Assembly (NCBI RefSeq): GCF_036014215.1
Contig: NZ_CP107921.1
Location: forward strand, 1,101,501 to 1,165,500
Source of the DNA: Streptomyces sp. NBC_00440
GTDB taxonomy: Bacteria > Actinomycetota > Actinomycetes > Streptomycetales > Streptomycetaceae
Direction: 5' to 3'
Length of the DNA stretch: 64,000 bases
The notes under the pieces are model-generated. The model did no database searches and had not been told where the DNA came from. It saw only the letters and a program-made list of their open reading frames with translations. The position numbers and the translations under genes were made by a program. Of this stretch, positions 1 through 12,036 are shown one piece after another. Each line of letters opens with the position of its first letter. Positions within the stretch are counted from its first letter, which is position 1.

Positions 1-51
1 CGCGGCGATGCCTCCGCTGACCCCCAGAACGACCTTCGGCTTCTCCGCCAC
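1..51 (-). CDS. coaBC: Phosphopantothenoylcysteine decarboxylase/phosphopantothenate-cysteine ligase, N-terminal fragment
   Basis: Only the first 17 codons lie in the window; the gene continues beyond the left edge. They read VAEKPKVVLGVSGGIAA. The VLGVSGGIAA segment is the FMN-binding start of the flavoprotein decarboxylase (CoaC) half of CoaBC, which makes 4'-phosphopantetheine for coenzyme A. The GTG at 51 is preferred over the in-frame GTG at 57 because a GGGGAG ribosome site lies eight bases before it. The gene follows rpoZ, the usual actinobacterial order gmk-rpoZ-coaBC, but a strong hairpin lies between, so it may have its own promoter. Confidence 0.85.
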   Translation of the reverse strand, partial: MAEKPKVVLGVSGGIAA

Positions 52-143
52 GTCCACGTCTCCCCGGCTTCGCTCCGCATTCGGATTCGTACACCCCCAT
101 GCTGCATCACGGGCAGGGCAGCGCTCCGGGGGGCCCCGGGAAA

Positions 144-182
144 CACTCCGGGCCCGGCAGCTGTGCTGCCGGGCCCGGAGTG
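144..182 (-). terminator. Hairpin terminator downstream of rpoZ
   Basis: A perfect 17-bp inverted repeat (144-160 and 166-182) with a 5-base loop lies 20 bases past the rpoZ stop codon. There is no long T run, which is normal for Streptomyces terminators. It separates rpoZ from coaBC. Confidence 0.8.
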
Positions 183-201
183 AAAGAAATCACTGTCTGC
201 G

Positions 202-474
202 TTACTGCGCGGGGCCTTCGATGGCCTCGGAGGTCAGCAGACCCGCGTTGATCTCGCGGAGCGCGATCGAGAGGGGCTTCTCGTGGACGTGAGTGTCCAC
301 CAGCGGACCGACGTACTCCAGCAGGCCTTCGCCGAGCTGCGAGTAGTACGCGTTGATCTGACGCGCGCGCTTGGCGGCGTAGATCACAAGGCTGTACTTG
401 GAGTCGGTTGCCTCGAGCAGCTCATCAATCGGCGGGTTGATGATGCCCTCGGGCGTGGTGATGGAAGAGGACAC
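202..474 (-). CDS. rpoZ: DNA-directed RNA polymerase omega subunit
   Basis: A 90-residue protein with the conserved omega core: [28 protein letters not shown], seen in parts as the substrate-like helix PIDELL, the SKYSLV strand and the AKRARQIN helix, which clamps the beta' subunit C-terminal region and helps RNA polymerase assembly. Length matches other actinobacterial omega proteins. It lies 25 bases downstream of gmk on the same strand and is probably cotranscribed with mihF and gmk. In Streptomyces, loss of omega is known to impair differentiation and antibiotic production; nothing here shows a deviation from the normal protein. Confidence 0.95.
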   Translation of the reverse strand: MSSSITTPEGIINPPIDELLEATDSKYSLVIYAAKRARQINAYYSQLGEGLLEYVGPLVDTHVHEKPLSIALREINAGLLTSEAIEGPAQ

Positions 475-499
475 TCTCTGCCTTCCGATGGAGTGAAAA

Positions 500-1093
500 T
501 CAAAGAACCTTGACCAAGGCTAGCAGCTCGCGGGCCACGTCCTCGACGGAGGTATTGACAAGAGTCGTATCGAACTCCGACTCCGCGGCCAGTTCGATCT
601 TCGCGGCCGCCAGCCTGCGTTCGATGACATCGGGCGGTTCGGTCCCGCGCCCGGTGAGCCGGCGGACCAGCTCGTCCCAGCTGGGCGGTGCCAGGAAGAC
701 CAGCTGGGCCTCGGGCATCGAATCCCGTACGAGCCGGGCGCCCTGGAGATCGATCTCCAGGAGCACCGGCTCCCCCGCTGCCAGGCGGTCCAGGACGGCC
801 CGGCGCGGGGTGCCGTACCGATTGCCCGCGAATTCGGCCCACTCCAGCAGCTCACCGTTGGCGACGAGCTTGTCGAACTCCTCGTCGTCCACGAAAAAGT
901 ACTGGACGCCGTGGCGCTCGCCGGGGCGTGGCTTGCGGGTCGTCGCCGACACCGAGAGCCAGACCTCGGGGTGAACCTTGCGCATATGGGCGACGACCGT
1001 GCTCTTGCCGACCCCGGAGGGGCCGGAGAGCACGGTCAACCGCGGATGGGGGTCCGGGGGTACGGGGGTCGTCCCCCGGGGTGTTGCAGCCAT
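500..1093 (-). CDS. gmk: Guanylate kinase
   Basis: A 197-residue kinase converting GMP to GDP with ATP. The P-loop GPSGVGKST sits near residues 24-32 and the GMP-binding motifs [11 protein letters not shown] and [12 protein letters not shown] follow. The downstream LLEIDLQGA segment is the conserved core strand. Length is typical. It lies in the order mihF-gmk-rpoZ, next to the pyrimidine genes, so nucleotide synthesis and transcription genes are grouped. The N-terminal 17 residues before the core are proline rich, a common short extension in streptomycetes. The start at 1093 is the ATG giving the full family core. Confidence 0.96.
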   Translation of the reverse strand: MAATPRGTTPVPPDPHPRLTVLSGPSGVGKSTVVAHMRKVHPEVWLSVSATTRKPRPGERHGVQYFFVDDEEFDKLVANGELLEWAEFAGNRYGTPRRAVLDRLAAGEPVLLEIDLQGARLVRDSMPEAQLVFLAPPSWDELVRRLTGRGTEPPDVIERRLAAAKIELAAESEFDTTLVNTSVEDVARELLALVKVL

Positions 1094-1131
1094 GCGGCGA
1101 TTATTCCAGCTTCCCGGGGGTGCCCGGGACG

Positions 1132-1455
1132 TCAGGCAGCGCCGCCACCGAACTCGCGCTCCAAAGAGGCGATCTGATTGGAGCCGAGACCGCGCACTCG
1201 GCGGCTCTCGGAGATGCCGAGCCGCTCCATGATCTGCTTGGCGCGGACCTTGCCCACACCGGGCAGGGACTCAAGGAGAGCGGAGACCTTCATCTTCCCG
1301 ATGACGCCATTCTCCTGGCCCTGCTTGATGACCTCGTGCAGGGAGGCGCCGGAGTGCTTGAGTCGATTCTTGACCTCGGCCCGCTCCCGGCGAGCCGCGG
1401 CGGCCTTTTCGAGCGCGGCTGCGCGCTGTTCAGGGGTAAGGGGCGGAAGAGCCAC
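1132..1455 (-). CDS. mihF: Actinobacterial integration host factor (sIHF/mIHF)
   Basis: A 107-residue nucleoid-associated protein starting [20 protein letters not shown]. An N-terminal long basic helix is followed by a helix-two-turn-helix region with [20 protein letters not shown] and the C-terminal [19 protein letters not shown]. These are the DNA-backbone contacts of the actinobacterial IHF family, which is unrelated to E. coli IHF and influences supercoiling, sporulation septation and secondary metabolism. GTG at 1455 is chosen because GAGGT lies nine bases before it and the resulting length matches the family; the reading frame stays open upstream without conserved residues. It sits between pyrF and gmk, the same place as in mycobacteria. 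Confidence 0.94.
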   Translation of the reverse strand: MALPPLTPEQRAAALEKAAAARRERAEVKNRLKHSGASLHEVIKQGQENGVIGKMKVSALLESLPGVGKVRAKQIMERLGISESRRVRGLGSNQIASLEREFGGGAA

Positions 1456-1770
1456 GCCTACGTCACCTCGGATGTCGAACTGTCGGATACGGACCGGTGA
1501 GGAACCTGATCGCCCCACACCTGCGGAGCGACGAACAAGAGAATTGCACGTCGGCTCTCGACGGAGACTAGCGGCCAGGGCCGCTCCAGTCAGCGAGAAC
1601 AGACGAAAAGTCCTGGTCAGCCTTGGCCGGAGGGGATATTTAGGGCATAACACCCCGGTTTTCGGCCCACCGGACCGGAACTGGCTGAATCTCGCCGCAC
1701 CGCCCCGGGTTTCCGGCCCGGGTTTCGCGCCCGGCCCGGCCCCGGACCTCGCTGACCGGCCGGACGCTCG
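1456..1770. other. 315-bp intergenic region upstream of mihF
   Basis: No gene is supported here; the open frames crossing it are low-complexity arginine/proline-rich readings. Being upstream of mihF on the minus strand, it presumably holds the mihF-gmk-rpoZ promoter and the end of the pyr transcript. The pyrF-proximal part contains a tandem CCCGGGTTTC pair (about 1715-1738) and GGCC-rich stretches able to form short hairpins, but I could not find one clean terminator stem or a convincing -35/-10 pair. Confidence 0.5.
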
Positions 1771-2615
1771 CTAACCGGCGACCGCGGTACGCACTTCGTC
1801 GGCGAACCGGGCGGCCGAATCGCGGAGGGCCGCGGTGTCGGGCCCGTGGCGCAGGACTCCCCGGCTGACGCTCGGCACCACGTTGCCGACCGCCGAACCG
1901 AACACCCGGGGCAGATCCGCGGGCGTCGCCCCCTGGGCGCCGATGCCGGGGGCGAGCAGCGGGCCGTTGATGTCCAGGCGTACCCCCGGGTCGCCGAGCG
2001 TCGCACCGACGACGGCGCCCACCGAGCCGAGAGGGTCGGCGCCCTCGTTCTCGGCCGCCATGTGGTCGAGCATCACCCGGGCGAGCGGCCGGCCGTCGGG
2101 CACCGTGGCCCGCTGGACCTCGGCGCCCTCCGGGTTGGAGGTCAGCGCGAGGACGAAGACACCCGCGCCGCTGAGCACCGCCGCGTCCAGGGCCGGCCGC
2201 AGCGAGCCGAAGCCGAGGTACGGCGAGAGGGTCACCGCGTCCGAGAAGAGCGGCGAGCCCTGGTCCAGATAGGTGGCGGCGTAGGCGCCCATGGTCGAGC
2301 CGATGTCGCCGCGCTTGGCGTCCATGAGCACCAGGGCCCCGGCCGAACGCGCCTCGGCGACGGCCTTCTCCAGGACAGCGATGCCGCGTGAGCCGAACCG
2401 CTCGAAGAAGGCGGACTGCGGCTTGAGCACCGCGACCCGGTCGGCCAGCGCCTCCACGACCGTGCGTGTGAAGCGCTCCAGACCGGCGATGTCGTCGCCG
2501 AGGCCCCAGGCGGTCAGCAGGGAGGCGTGCGGGTCGATACCGACGCAGAGCGGCCCGCGGGTGTCCATCGCCCGGCGCAGCCGGGTGCCGAACGGTTCGA
2601 GTGGCTGCTGGGGCG

Positions 2616-2619
<4 letters not shown>
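1771..2619 (-). CDS. pyrF: Orotidine 5'-phosphate decarboxylase
   Basis: A 282-residue protein catalysing the last step of UMP synthesis, OMP to UMP. The active-site tetrad is visible as LMDAKRGDIG (Lys and Asp residues of the DxKxxD motif), preceded by LCVGIDPH and VAVLKPQSAFFERFG. The LALTSNPEGAE and LLAPGIGAQG segments mark it as the long, mycobacterial-type OMP decarboxylase subgroup. It overlaps pyrD by four bases (ATGA), so the two are translationally coupled. It is the last pyrimidine gene before the mihF transcript. Confidence 0.95.
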
Positions 2620-3725
<1,106 letters not shown>

Positions 3726-3781
3726 CCGGCTTTCCTCATGACGAGCCCCCGGGCGGGAACTCACGTACGGGGGCTCATGAA

Positions 3782-3811
3782 GAGGGGGACACCGTTTCCG
3801 GTGTCCCCCTC
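3782..3811 (-). terminator. Perfect hairpin between carB and pyrD
   Basis: A 13-bp perfect stem (3782-3794 with 3799-3811) closed by a TTTC loop lies nine bases after the carB stop codon and 57 bases before the pyrD start. It looks like an intrinsic terminator or an RNA-processing/stability hairpin inside the pyr gene string. Confidence 0.65.
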
Positions 3812-3819
3812 GTGGGCTG

Positions 3820-6800
3820 CTACGCCTCGCGTGCCGCGGTCAGATGGCGTGCGTGTTCCTGGAGGGAACGAACGCCGACGTCGCCGCCGTTGAGTGCGTC
3901 GATGCCTTGCACGGCGGCGGCGAGTGCCTGGACCGTGGTGAGGCAGGGCACGGAGCGGGCCACGGCCGCGGTACGGATCTCGTAGCCGTCGAGCCGGCCA
4001 CCGGTGCCGTAGGGGGTGTTGACGATCAGGTCGACGTCCCCGTCGTGGATGAGCTGGACGATGGTCCGCTCACCACCGGGGCCCTCGCCCTCGGAGAGCT
4101 TGCGGACCACGGTCGCGTTGATCCCGTTACGCCGCAGTACCTCCGCGGTCCCCGAGGTGGCCAGGAGCTCGAAGCCGTGCGCGACCAGCTCACGGGCCGG
4201 GAAGATCATCGAGCGTTTGTCCCGGTTGGCGACCGAGATGAACGCCCGCCCCTTGGTCGGCAGCGGCCCGTACGCCCCCGCCTGCGACTTCGCGTACGCG
4301 GTCCCGAAGACCGAGTCGATGCCCATGACCTCACCGGTGGAACGCATCTCCGGGCCGAGGACGGTGTCGACGCCACGGCCGTGCATGTCACGGAAACGCG
4401 ACCACGGCATCACCGCCTCCTTCACCGAGATCGGCGCGTCCTGCGGCAGAGTCCCACCGTCGCCGGTCGCCGGGAGCATCCCCTCCGCGCGCAGCTCGGC
4501 GACGGTCGCGCCGAGTGAGATGCGGGCTGCGGCCTTGGCCAGCGGGACCGCGGTGGCCTTCGAGGTGAAGGGCACCGTACGGGAGGCGCGCGGGTTGGCT
4601 TCCAGGACGTAGAGGATGTCCCCGGCCAGCGCGAACTGGATATTGATCAGCCCGCGGACACCGACGCCCTTGGCGATGGCCTCGGTCGAGGTGCGCAGCC
4701 GTTTGATGTCGAAGCCGCCGAGGGTGATGGGGGGCAGCGCGCAGGCGGAGTCACCGGAGTGGATCCCGGCTTCCTCGATGTGTTCCATGACGCCGCCGAG
4801 GTAGAGCTCGGTGCCGTCGTAGAGCGCGTCGACGTCGATCTCGATCGCGTCGTCGAGGAACCGGTCGACCAGCACCGGGCGGGTAGGACTGATCTCCGTG
4901 GACTCGGCGATGTAGGAGGCGAGTCGGGTCTCGTCGTAGACGATCTCCATGCCGCGTCCGCCGAGCACGTAGGACGGGCGGACCAGGACCGGGTAGCCGA
5001 TCTCGTCGGCGATGGCCTTGGCCTCGTCGAACGTGGTGGCCGTGCCGTGCTTGGGCGCGGGCAGCCCGGCCTCGGCGAGGACCTGCCCGAACGCGCCGCG
5101 GTCCTCAGCGGCGTGGATGGCCTCCGGCGGGGTGCCGACGACCGGCACGCCGTTGTCCTTGAGGGCCTGTGCCAGGCCCAGCGGGGTCTGGCCGCCGAGC
5201 TGGACGATGACACCGGCGACGGGCCCCGCCAGCATCTCGGCGTGCACGATCTCCAGGACGTCTTCGAGGGTGAGCGGCTCGAAGTAGAGCCGGTCGGAGG
5301 TGTCGTAGTCGGTGGAGACCGTCTCGGGGTTGCAGTTGACCATCACGGTCTCGTAGCCGGCGTCGCTGAGCGCGAAGGAGGCGTGGACACAGGAGTAGTC
5401 GAACTCGATGCCCTGGCCGATCCGGTTCGGGCCCGAGCCGAGGATGATCACGGCGGGCTTCTCGCGCGGTGCGACCTCGCTCTCCTCGTCGTAGGAGGAG
5501 TAGAAGTACGGGGTCTTCGCGGCGAACTCGGCGGCGCAGGTGTCGACCGTCTTGTAGACCGGGCGCACCCCCAGCGCGTGCCGCACCTCGCGGACGACGT
5601 CCTCACGCAGGCCCCGGATCCCCGCGATCTGCGCATCGGAGAAACCATGCCGCTTCGCATCCGCCAACAGCTGCGGGTCGAGCTTCTCGGCGGCGGCCAG
5701 CTCCTGCGCGTGCTCCAGGATCAGGAACAGCTGGTCGACGAACCACGGGTCGATCTTCGTCGCGTCGAAGACCTCTTCGGGTGTCGCGCCGGCCCGCATC
5801 GCCTGCATGACCGTGTTGATCCGCCCGTCGGTCGGAACCCCGGCCTTCTCCAGCAGTGCGGTCTTGTCGCCGGGGTCACCGGTGAAGGTGAACTGCGAAC
5901 CCTTCTTCTCCAGCGAACGCAGCGCCTTGTTGAGCGCCTCGGAGAAGTTACGGCCGATCGCCATCGCCTCACCCACCGACTTCATGGTCGTGGTGAGCGT
6001 GGCATCCGCGGCGGGGAACTTCTCGAACGCGAACCGCGGGACCTTCACCACCACGTAGTCGAGCGTCGGCTCGAACGACGCCGGAGTCTTCTCCGTGATG
6101 TCGTTCGGGATCTCGTCCAGCGTGTATCCGACAGCGAGCCGGGCCGCGATCTTCGCGATCGGGAACCCCGTCGCCTTCGACGCCAGCGCCGAGGACCGCG
6201 AAACACGCGGGTTCATCTCGATGACGATGATCCGGCCGTCTTCGGGGTTGACGGCGAACTGGATGTTGCAGCCACCGGTGTCGACGCCCACCTCACGGAT
6301 GATCGCGATACCGATGTCCCGCAGCCGCTGATACTCACGGTCGGTCAGCGTCATCGCCGGAGCCACCGTGATCGAGTCCCCGGTGTGCACGCCCATCGGG
6401 TCGAAGTTCTCGATGGAACAGACGACCACGACGTTGTCGTGCTTGTCCCGCATCAGCTCCAGCTCGTACTCCTTCCATCCCAGGATGGACTCCTCCAGGA
6501 GCACCTCGGTGGTCGGCGACAGCATCAGCCCCTGCCCCGCGATCCGCCGCAGCTCCTCCTCGTCGTGCGCGAAGCCGGAACCGGCACCACCCATCGTGAA
6601 GGAGGGGCGGACGACGACGGGGTAGCCGCCGAGCTCGTCGACGCCGTTGATGATGTCGTCCATCGTGTGGCAGATCACCGAGCGGGCGGACTCACCGTGA
6701 CCGATCTTGGTGCGCACCGCCTCGACGACACCCTTGAACAGGTCGCGGTCCTCGCCCTTGTTGATCGCCTCGACGTTCGCGCCGATCAGCTCGACCCCGT

Positions 6801-7131
6801 ACTTCTCCAGCACCCCGCCCTCGTGCATCGAGATCGCGGTGTTCAGCGCGGTCTGCCCGCCCAAGGTCGGCAGCAGGGCGTCCGGGCGCTCCTTCGCGAT
6901 GATCTTCTCGACGAACTCCGGAGTGATCGGCTCGACGTAGGTGGCGTCGGCGATCTCCGGGTCGGTCATGATCGTGGCCGGGTTCGAGTTGACCAGGATG
7001 ACCCGCAGGCCCTCCGACTTGAGCACCCGGCACGCCTGGGTACCCGAGTAATCGAACTCGGCAGCCTGACCAATGACGATCGGACCGGACCCGATCACCA
7101 GAACGGACTGGATATCGGTGCGCTTAGGCAC
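3820..7131 (-). CDS. carB: Carbamoyl-phosphate synthase large subunit
   Basis: A 1103-residue enzyme that makes carbamoyl phosphate from glutamine-derived ammonia, bicarbonate and two ATP, feeding both pyrimidines and arginine. Two homologous ATP-grasp halves are visible: the first opens [22 protein letters not shown], the second repeats [18 protein letters not shown]. Each half has its GGQT and glycine-rich ATP loops ([12 protein letters not shown] and [12 protein letters not shown]). The C-terminal MGS-like allosteric domain (about residues 950-1080) contains the [13 protein letters not shown] and VNTPYG segments, where UMP and ornithine usually bind. It overlaps carA by eight bases, so the two subunits are coupled. 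Confidence 0.97.
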   Translation of the reverse strand: MPKRTDIQSVLVIGSGPIVIGQAAEFDYSGTQACRVLKSEGLRVILVNSNPATIMTDPEIADATYVEPITPEFVEKIIAKERPDALLPTLGGQTALNTAISMHEGGVLEKYGVELIGANVEAINKGEDRDLFKGVVEAVRTKIGHGESARSVICHTMDDIINGVDELGGYPVVVRPSFTMGGAGSGFAHDEEELRRIAGQGLMLSPTTEVLLEESILGWKEYELELMRDKHDNVVVVCSIENFDPMGVHTGDSITVAPAMTLTDREYQRLRDIGIAIIREVGVDTGGCNIQFAVNPEDGRIIVIEMNPRVSRSSALASKATGFPIAKIAARLAVGYTLDEIPNDITEKTPASFEPTLDYVVVKVPRFAFEKFPAADATLTTTMKSVGEAMAIGRNFSEALNKALRSLEKKGSQFTFTGDPGDKTALLEKAGVPTDGRINTVMQAMRAGATPEEVFDATKIDPWFVDQLFLILEHAQELAAAEKLDPQLLADAKRHGFSDAQIAGIRGLREDVVREVRHALGVRPVYKTVDTCAAEFAAKTPYFYSSYDEESEVAPREKPAVIILGSGPNRIGQGIEFDYSCVHASFALSDAGYETVMVNCNPETVSTDYDTSDRLYFEPLTLEDVLEIVHAEMLAGPVAGVIVQLGGQTPLGLAQALKDNGVPVVGTPPEAIHAAEDRGAFGQVLAEAGLPAPKHGTATTFDEAKAIADEIGYPVLVRPSYVLGGRGMEIVYDETRLASYIAESTEISPTRPVLVDRFLDDAIEIDVDALYDGTELYLGGVMEHIEEAGIHSGDSACALPPITLGGFDIKRLRTSTEAIAKGVGVRGLINIQFALAGDILYVLEANPRASRTVPFTSKATAVPLAKAAARISLGATVAELRAEGMLPATGDGGTLPQDAPISVKEAVMPWSRFRDMHGRGVDTVLGPEMRSTGEVMGIDSVFGTAYAKSQAGAYGPLPTKGRAFISVANRDKRSMIFPARELVAHGFELLATSGTAEVLRRNGINATVVRKLSEGEGPGGERTIVQLIHDGDVDLIVNTPYGTGGRLDGYEIRTAAVARSVPCLTTVQALAAAVQGIDALNGGDVGVRSLQEHARHLTAAREA

Positions 7132-8275
7132 GCTGGCCCTCCATCAGGGATACGAAGCGGTCGAAGAGGTACGCGGCGTCGTGCGGGCCTGCGGCTGCTT
7201 CGGGGTGGTACTGGACGCTGAAGGCCGGCTGGTCGAGCAGCTGGAGTCCTTCGACCACGTTGTCGTTGAGACAGACGTGGGAGACCTCGGCACGGCCGTA
7301 GGGCGTGTCGGAGACCTGGTCGAGCGGCGCGTCGACGGCGAAGCCGTGGTTGTGCGCGGTGACCTCGACCTTGCCGGTCGTACGGTCCTGCACGGGCTGG
7401 TTGATGCCGCGGTGGCCGTACTTGAGCTTGTAGGTGCCGAAGCCCAGCGAGCGGCCGAGCAGCTGGTTGCCGAAGCAGATGCCGAAGAGCGGGGTCTTCC
7501 GCTCCAGGACGGCCTTGATGACCGTCAGGTCGGCGGTGGCGGGGTCGCCGGGGCCGTTGGAGAGGAACACTCCGTCGGGGGCGACCGCGTACACGTCGTC
7601 GGCGGTGGCGGTCGCGGGCAGGACGTGCACCTCGATGCCGCGCTCGGCCATCCGGTGCGGGGTCATGCCCTTGATGCCGAGGTCGATGGCGGCGACCGTG
7701 AACTTCTTCTCGCCGACCGCCGGGACCACGTACGTCTCAGTGGTGGCGACCTCGGCGGAGAGGTCGGCGCCGTTCATCTCGGGTGCCTGCCGGACCTTGG
7801 CGAGGAGCATTCCCTCGTCGGCGACCGCGTTGCCGGAGAAGATGCCGACGCGCATCGCGCCGCGCTCCCGCAGATGCCGGGTGAGGGCCCGGGTGTCGAT
7901 ACCGCTGATGCCGACGATGCCCTGCTTCACCAGCTCGTCGTCGAGGGAGCGGCGCGAGCGCCAGTTCGACGGGATACGGGCGGGGTCGCGTACGACATAG
8001 CCGGCGACCCAGATCTTCGCGGACTCGTCGTCCTCGTCGTTGACGCCGGTGTTGCCCACGTGCGGGGCGGTCATCACGACGACCTGGCGGTGGTAGGAGG
8101 GGTCGGTGAGGGTTTCCTGGTAACCGGTCATCCCGGTGTTGAACACCGCTTCACCGAAGGTCTCCCCGGTGGCCCCGTAGGAGCGGCCGCGGAAACACCG
8201 GCCGTCCTCCAGGACGAGTACGGCGGGGGATGCCGCTTTCCTCTCCGAGGCGTTCCCCGGGCTGGAGATCGTCAT
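7124..8275 (-). CDS. carA: Carbamoyl-phosphate synthase small (glutaminase) subunit
   Basis: A 383-residue glutamine amidotransferase subunit that releases ammonia for CarB. The N-terminal small-subunit domain ([30 protein letters not shown]) is followed by a class I amidotransferase domain with the nucleophile in [11 protein letters not shown] and the His-Glu pair in QYHPEA. The frame is open far upstream, but the ATG at 8275 gives the family length and overlaps the stop codon of the preceding gene in an ATGA junction. It forms part of the tightly packed run pyrB-pyrC-orf-carA-carB. Confidence 0.96.
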   Translation of the reverse strand: MTISSPGNASERKAASPAVLVLEDGRCFRGRSYGATGETFGEAVFNTGMTGYQETLTDPSYHRQVVVMTAPHVGNTGVNDEDDESAKIWVAGYVVRDPARIPSNWRSRRSLDDELVKQGIVGISGIDTRALTRHLRERGAMRVGIFSGNAVADEGMLLAKVRQAPEMNGADLSAEVATTETYVVPAVGEKKFTVAAIDLGIKGMTPHRMAERGIEVHVLPATATADDVYAVAPDGVFLSNGPGDPATADLTVIKAVLERKTPLFGICFGNQLLGRSLGFGTYKLKYGHRGINQPVQDRTTGKVEVTAHNHGFAVDAPLDQVSDTPYGRAEVSHVCLNDNVVEGLQLLDQPAFSVQYHPEAAAGPHDAAYLFDRFVSLMEGQRA

Positions 8276-8895
8276 CGTGCGGTGCCTTCCGTCGTGATCG
8301 GGTGGTGCGTGGTGCTGGTGGTGCTGTCCGTGGTGTGCGCGCCCGCCGGGCGGCTCATGGCGTTGACGGCCTCGACCCAGGCGGCCTGTTCCGCCGCCCG
8401 GTCGGAGCGGAAGCCGGAGTCGAGCAGCTTGTCGCCGTGCTGCCAGGTGATGATCAGCATGCCGCCCTCGGTGAGGACCTTGCCCGCGATGCCCTTGTCG
8501 AGCCGGGCCTCGCGGAGCTGCGCCGCCGGGATGAAGAAGTCCTCGGCCCCGGGGCGTACGACCGCCACACCCGCGTCCGTGAGCGTCACCTCGGCCTTGC
8601 TGCGGGTGCCCAGGCCGTGCGCGACGATCCGGTCGAGCCACTGCCCTGCCGTGGTCGAGCCGTGGTAGCGGCCGCTCATCTCCAGTCTGGCCGCACCCGG
8701 TTCGTCCGGCATTCCAGGCAGCTCGGGGAGGTCGCTCTGGAGCGTCCCGCGCCACTTCCAGCCTTCGCGCATCAGCCAGTAGACGAGCGCGACGAAGAGC
8801 AGCAGGCCGACGATCCAGCCGATGCGGCCCGACCAGTCGGTGACGTCCGCCGACTTCTGTTCCGCTGCGAGGTGAAGATTGATGAGAGGTGTCAC
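8272..8895 (-). CDS. PH-like domain membrane protein of the pyr operon
   Basis: A 207-residue protein of unknown function. One membrane helix is clear at residues 24-42 ([19 protein letters not shown]), followed by a basic stop-transfer segment and a soluble domain (about 70-185) of alternating strands such as [16 protein letters not shown] and [14 protein letters not shown] that reads as a pleckstrin-homology-like fold facing the cytoplasm. The C-terminal tail is Ser/Thr/His rich. It overlaps pyrC and carA by four bases on both sides, so it is made together with them. A small membrane protein occupies the same place, between pyrC and carA, in mycobacterial pyr operons (from memory), implying a conserved role. 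No catalytic motif is seen. Confidence 0.85.
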   Translation of the reverse strand: MTPLINLHLAAEQKSADVTDWSGRIGWIVGLLLFVALVYWLMREGWKWRGTLQSDLPELPGMPDEPGAARLEMSGRYHGSTTAGQWLDRIVAHGLGTRSKAEVTLTDAGVAVVRPGAEDFFIPAAQLREARLDKGIAGKVLTEGGMLIITWQHGDKLLDSGFRSDRAAEQAAWVEAVNAMSRPAGAHTTDSTTSTTHHPITTEGTAR

Positions 8896-10178
8896 GCCAG
8901 CTTCCCGTCCACGACCGTTGCCCTGCCCCGCAGGAAGGTGTGGGTGACGCGTCCCGGCAGCTCACGGCCCTCGTACGGAGTGTTGCGGCTGCGGGAGGCG
9001 AAGCCCGCGGGGTCCACCTCACCACGGTAAGCCGCGTCGACCAGCGTGAGGTTCGCGGGCTCACCGGCGGCGATCGGCCGGCCGTGGCCCGCCAGGCGGC
9101 CGATGGCAGCGGGGCGGAAGGACATCCGGTCGGCGACCGTCTCCCAGTCGACGAGCCCGGTGTCGACCATCGTCTGCTGGATGACGGAGAGCGCGGTCTC
9201 CAGGCCCACCATCCCCATGGCGGCCGCGGCCCACTCGCAGTCCTTGTCCTCGTGCGGGTGCGGGGCGTGGTCGGTGGCGACACAGTCGATCGTGCCGTCG
9301 GCGAGCGCCTCGCGCAGGGCCATCACATCGGCCTCGGTGCGCAGCGGCGGGTTGACCTTGTAGACCGGGTTGTACGTACGGACCAGCTCGTCGGTGAGGA
9401 GGAGGTGGTGCGGGGTCACCTCGGCCGTGACGTTCCAGCCCTTGGACTTGGCCCAGCGGACGATCTCCACGGAACCGGCCGTCGACAGGTGGCAGATGTG
9501 CACCCGGGAGCCGACGTGGGCGGCGAGCAGCACATCGCGGGCGATGATCGACTCCTCGGCGACGGCGGGCCAGCCGCCGAGACCCAGTTCGGAGGAGACG
9601 ACGCCCTCGTTCATCTGGGCGCCCTCGGTGAGCCGGGGCTCCTGGGCGTGCTGGGCAACGACGCCGTCGAAGGCCTTCACGTACTCCAGGGCGCGGCGCA
9701 TGATCACGGCGTCGTCCACGCACTTGCCGTCGTCGGAGAAGACCCGGACGGCGGCGGCCGAGTCGTGCATCGCGCCGAGTTCGGCGAGTTGCTTGCCGGC
9801 CAGGCCGACGGTGACGGCGCCGATGGGCTGCACGTCGCAGTAGCCGGACTCCTTGCCCAGGCGCCAGACCTGCTCCACGACGCCGGCGGTGTCCGCGACG
9901 GGGAAGGTGTTCGCCATGGCGTGGACTGCGGTGAACCCGCCGGAGGCGGCGGCCTTGGTACCGGTGAGCACGGTCTCGGAGTCCTCACGGCCCGGCTCAC
10001 GCAGATGGGTGTGCAGGTCGACGAGGCCGGGCAGCAGGATCCGGCCGTCGGCCTCGATGACATCGGCGCCGTCGGCGGACAGGCCGGGGCCCACCGCCGC
10101 GATGGTCTCGCCGTCGATCAGGACGTCCTGCGGCTCGCCGCCGAGCACCTTCGCACCACGGATCAGGGTCTTGCTCAT
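8892..10178 (-). CDS. pyrC: Dihydroorotase (class I)
   Basis: A 428-residue zinc amidohydrolase cyclising carbamoyl-aspartate to dihydroorotate. The metal-binding HTHLREPG motif ([18 protein letters not shown]) is near residue 55-70; further ligands lie in [11 protein letters not shown] and the catalytic Asp in [13 protein letters not shown]. The N-terminal IRGAKVLGG strand and the C-terminal [10 protein letters not shown] strand form the composite beta domain typical of the family. Length is normal for Gram-positive class I enzymes. It begins two bases after pyrB's stop and overlaps the next gene by four bases. Confidence 0.96.
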   Translation of the reverse strand: MSKTLIRGAKVLGGEPQDVLIDGETIAAVGPGLSADGADVIEADGRILLPGLVDLHTHLREPGREDSETVLTGTKAAASGGFTAVHAMANTFPVADTAGVVEQVWRLGKESGYCDVQPIGAVTVGLAGKQLAELGAMHDSAAAVRVFSDDGKCVDDAVIMRRALEYVKAFDGVVAQHAQEPRLTEGAQMNEGVVSSELGLGGWPAVAEESIIARDVLLAAHVGSRVHICHLSTAGSVEIVRWAKSKGWNVTAEVTPHHLLLTDELVRTYNPVYKVNPPLRTEADVMALREALADGTIDCVATDHAPHPHEDKDCEWAAAAMGMVGLETALSVIQQTMVDTGLVDWETVADRMSFRPAAIGRLAGHGRPIAAGEPANLTLVDAAYRGEVDPAGFASRSRNTPYEGRELPGRVTHTFLRGRATVVDGKLA

Positions 10179-10180
10179 GA

Positions 10181-11158
10181 TTACTTGCTCTCCTCGGTAC
10201 GGGAAGTCATGGCGGGCTCGGAGCCGCCCAGCAGCAGATAGAGGACGGCCATCCGGATCGAGACGCCGTTGGCGACCTGCTCCACGGCGGTGCAGCGGTC
10301 CGAGTCGGCGACGTCGGCGGTGATCTCCATCCCGCGGTTCATCGGTCCGGGGTGCATCACGATGGAGTCGCCGGGCATCCGCGCCATGCGGTCGCCGTCC
10401 AGGCCGTAGCGGCGCGAGTACTCGCGTTCGGTGGGGAAGAAGGCCGCGTTCATCCGCTCGCGCTGCACACGCAGCATCATGACGGCGTCGGATTCGGGGA
10501 GCACCCGGTCGAGGTCGTACGAGACCTCACAGGGCCAGTGCTCGACGCCGATGGGCACCAGCGTGGGCGGCGCGACCAGCGTCACCCGGGCGCCGAGGGT
10601 GTGCAGCAGATGGACGTTGGACCGGGCGACCCTGCTGTGCAGCACGTCACCGACGATGGTGATCCGGCGGCCTTCGAGGTCGCGCCCGATGCCGGTGTCG
10701 GCCCCGACCAGCCTGCGGCGCATGGTGAACGCGTCGAGGAGCGCCTGGGTGGGGTGTTCGTGGGTGCCGTCGCCCGCGTTGACGACAGCGCCGTCGATCC
10801 AGCCCGATGTGGCGAGCCGGTACGGGGCCCCGGACGAGCCGTGCCGGATGACGACGGCGTCGGCGCCCATGGCTTCCAGGGTCAGCGCGGTGTCCTTGAG
10901 GGACTCGCCCTTGGAGACCGACGAGCCCTTCGCGGAGAAGTTGATGACGTCGGCGGAGAGCCGCTTGGCGGCGGCCTCGAAGGAGATGCGGGTCCGGGTC
11001 GAGTCCTCGAAGAAGAGGTTGACGACGGTCCGGCCGCGCAGGGTCGGAAGCTTCTTGACCGGCCGGTCGGCGACCCGGGCCATCTCCTCGGCGGTGTCGA
11101 GGATCAGGACGGCGTCGTCACGGGTGAGATCGGCGGCCGAGATGAGGTGACGCTTCAT
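10181..11158 (-). CDS. pyrB: Aspartate carbamoyltransferase catalytic subunit
   Basis: A 325-residue enzyme condensing carbamoyl phosphate with aspartate, the committed pyrimidine step. Carbamoyl-phosphate binding residues are in [17 protein letters not shown] and [10 protein letters not shown]; the [11 protein letters not shown] and RVQRERMN segments bind aspartate. ATG at 11158 is chosen because GGAGA lies eight bases upstream and the protein then starts [16 protein letters not shown] as in relatives; an in-frame ATG at 11173 has no ribosome site. No regulatory pyrI gene follows, so feedback control is presumably through PyrR and CarB. A 112-base gap separates it from pyrR. Confidence 0.95.
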   Translation of the reverse strand: MKRHLISAADLTRDDAVLILDTAEEMARVADRPVKKLPTLRGRTVVNLFFEDSTRTRISFEAAAKRLSADVINFSAKGSSVSKGESLKDTALTLEAMGADAVVIRHGSSGAPYRLATSGWIDGAVVNAGDGTHEHPTQALLDAFTMRRRLVGADTGIGRDLEGRRITIVGDVLHSRVARSNVHLLHTLGARVTLVAPPTLVPIGVEHWPCEVSYDLDRVLPESDAVMMLRVQRERMNAAFFPTEREYSRRYGLDGDRMARMPGDSIVMHPGPMNRGMEITADVADSDRCTAVEQVANGVSIRMAVLYLLLGGSEPAMTSRTEESK

Positions 11159-11270
11159 CTGGGTGTTCTCCATGTTTTCGCGGGGGTCGCGGAGGACGCA
11201 GCGGATTCAGGTATGGCAGGCGGGCGGGCACGGCTCTGCGGCCCGGGTCGCGGGCCGTACGGGAGAGGAG

Positions 11271-11954
<684 letters not shown>

Positions 11955-12007
11955 ACGTCGGGATTACAACAGCCACCGTACCAGGGGCGGAGCGGGCGTT
12001 CCCGCCC

Positions 12008-12030
12008 TGGTCCGGAGGCGGTCCGGACCA
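12008..12030. repeat. Inverted repeat between pyrR and bldD
   Basis: A perfect 9-bp inverted repeat, TGGTCCGGA at 12008-12016 and TCCGGACCA at 12022-12030, is separated by GGCGG. It lies just upstream of the bldD -35 box and within the likely pyrR promoter or leader. It could be an operator or an RNA hairpin; nothing in the sequence decides between them. Confidence 0.6.
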
Positions 12031-12036
12031 TTCGGC

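Noticed and set aside
4759..7221. A very long plus-strand open frame opposite carB
   Set aside because: It is the antisense shadow of a high-GC gene: composition is Val/Asp/Arg/His rich without motifs, and carB is unambiguous.
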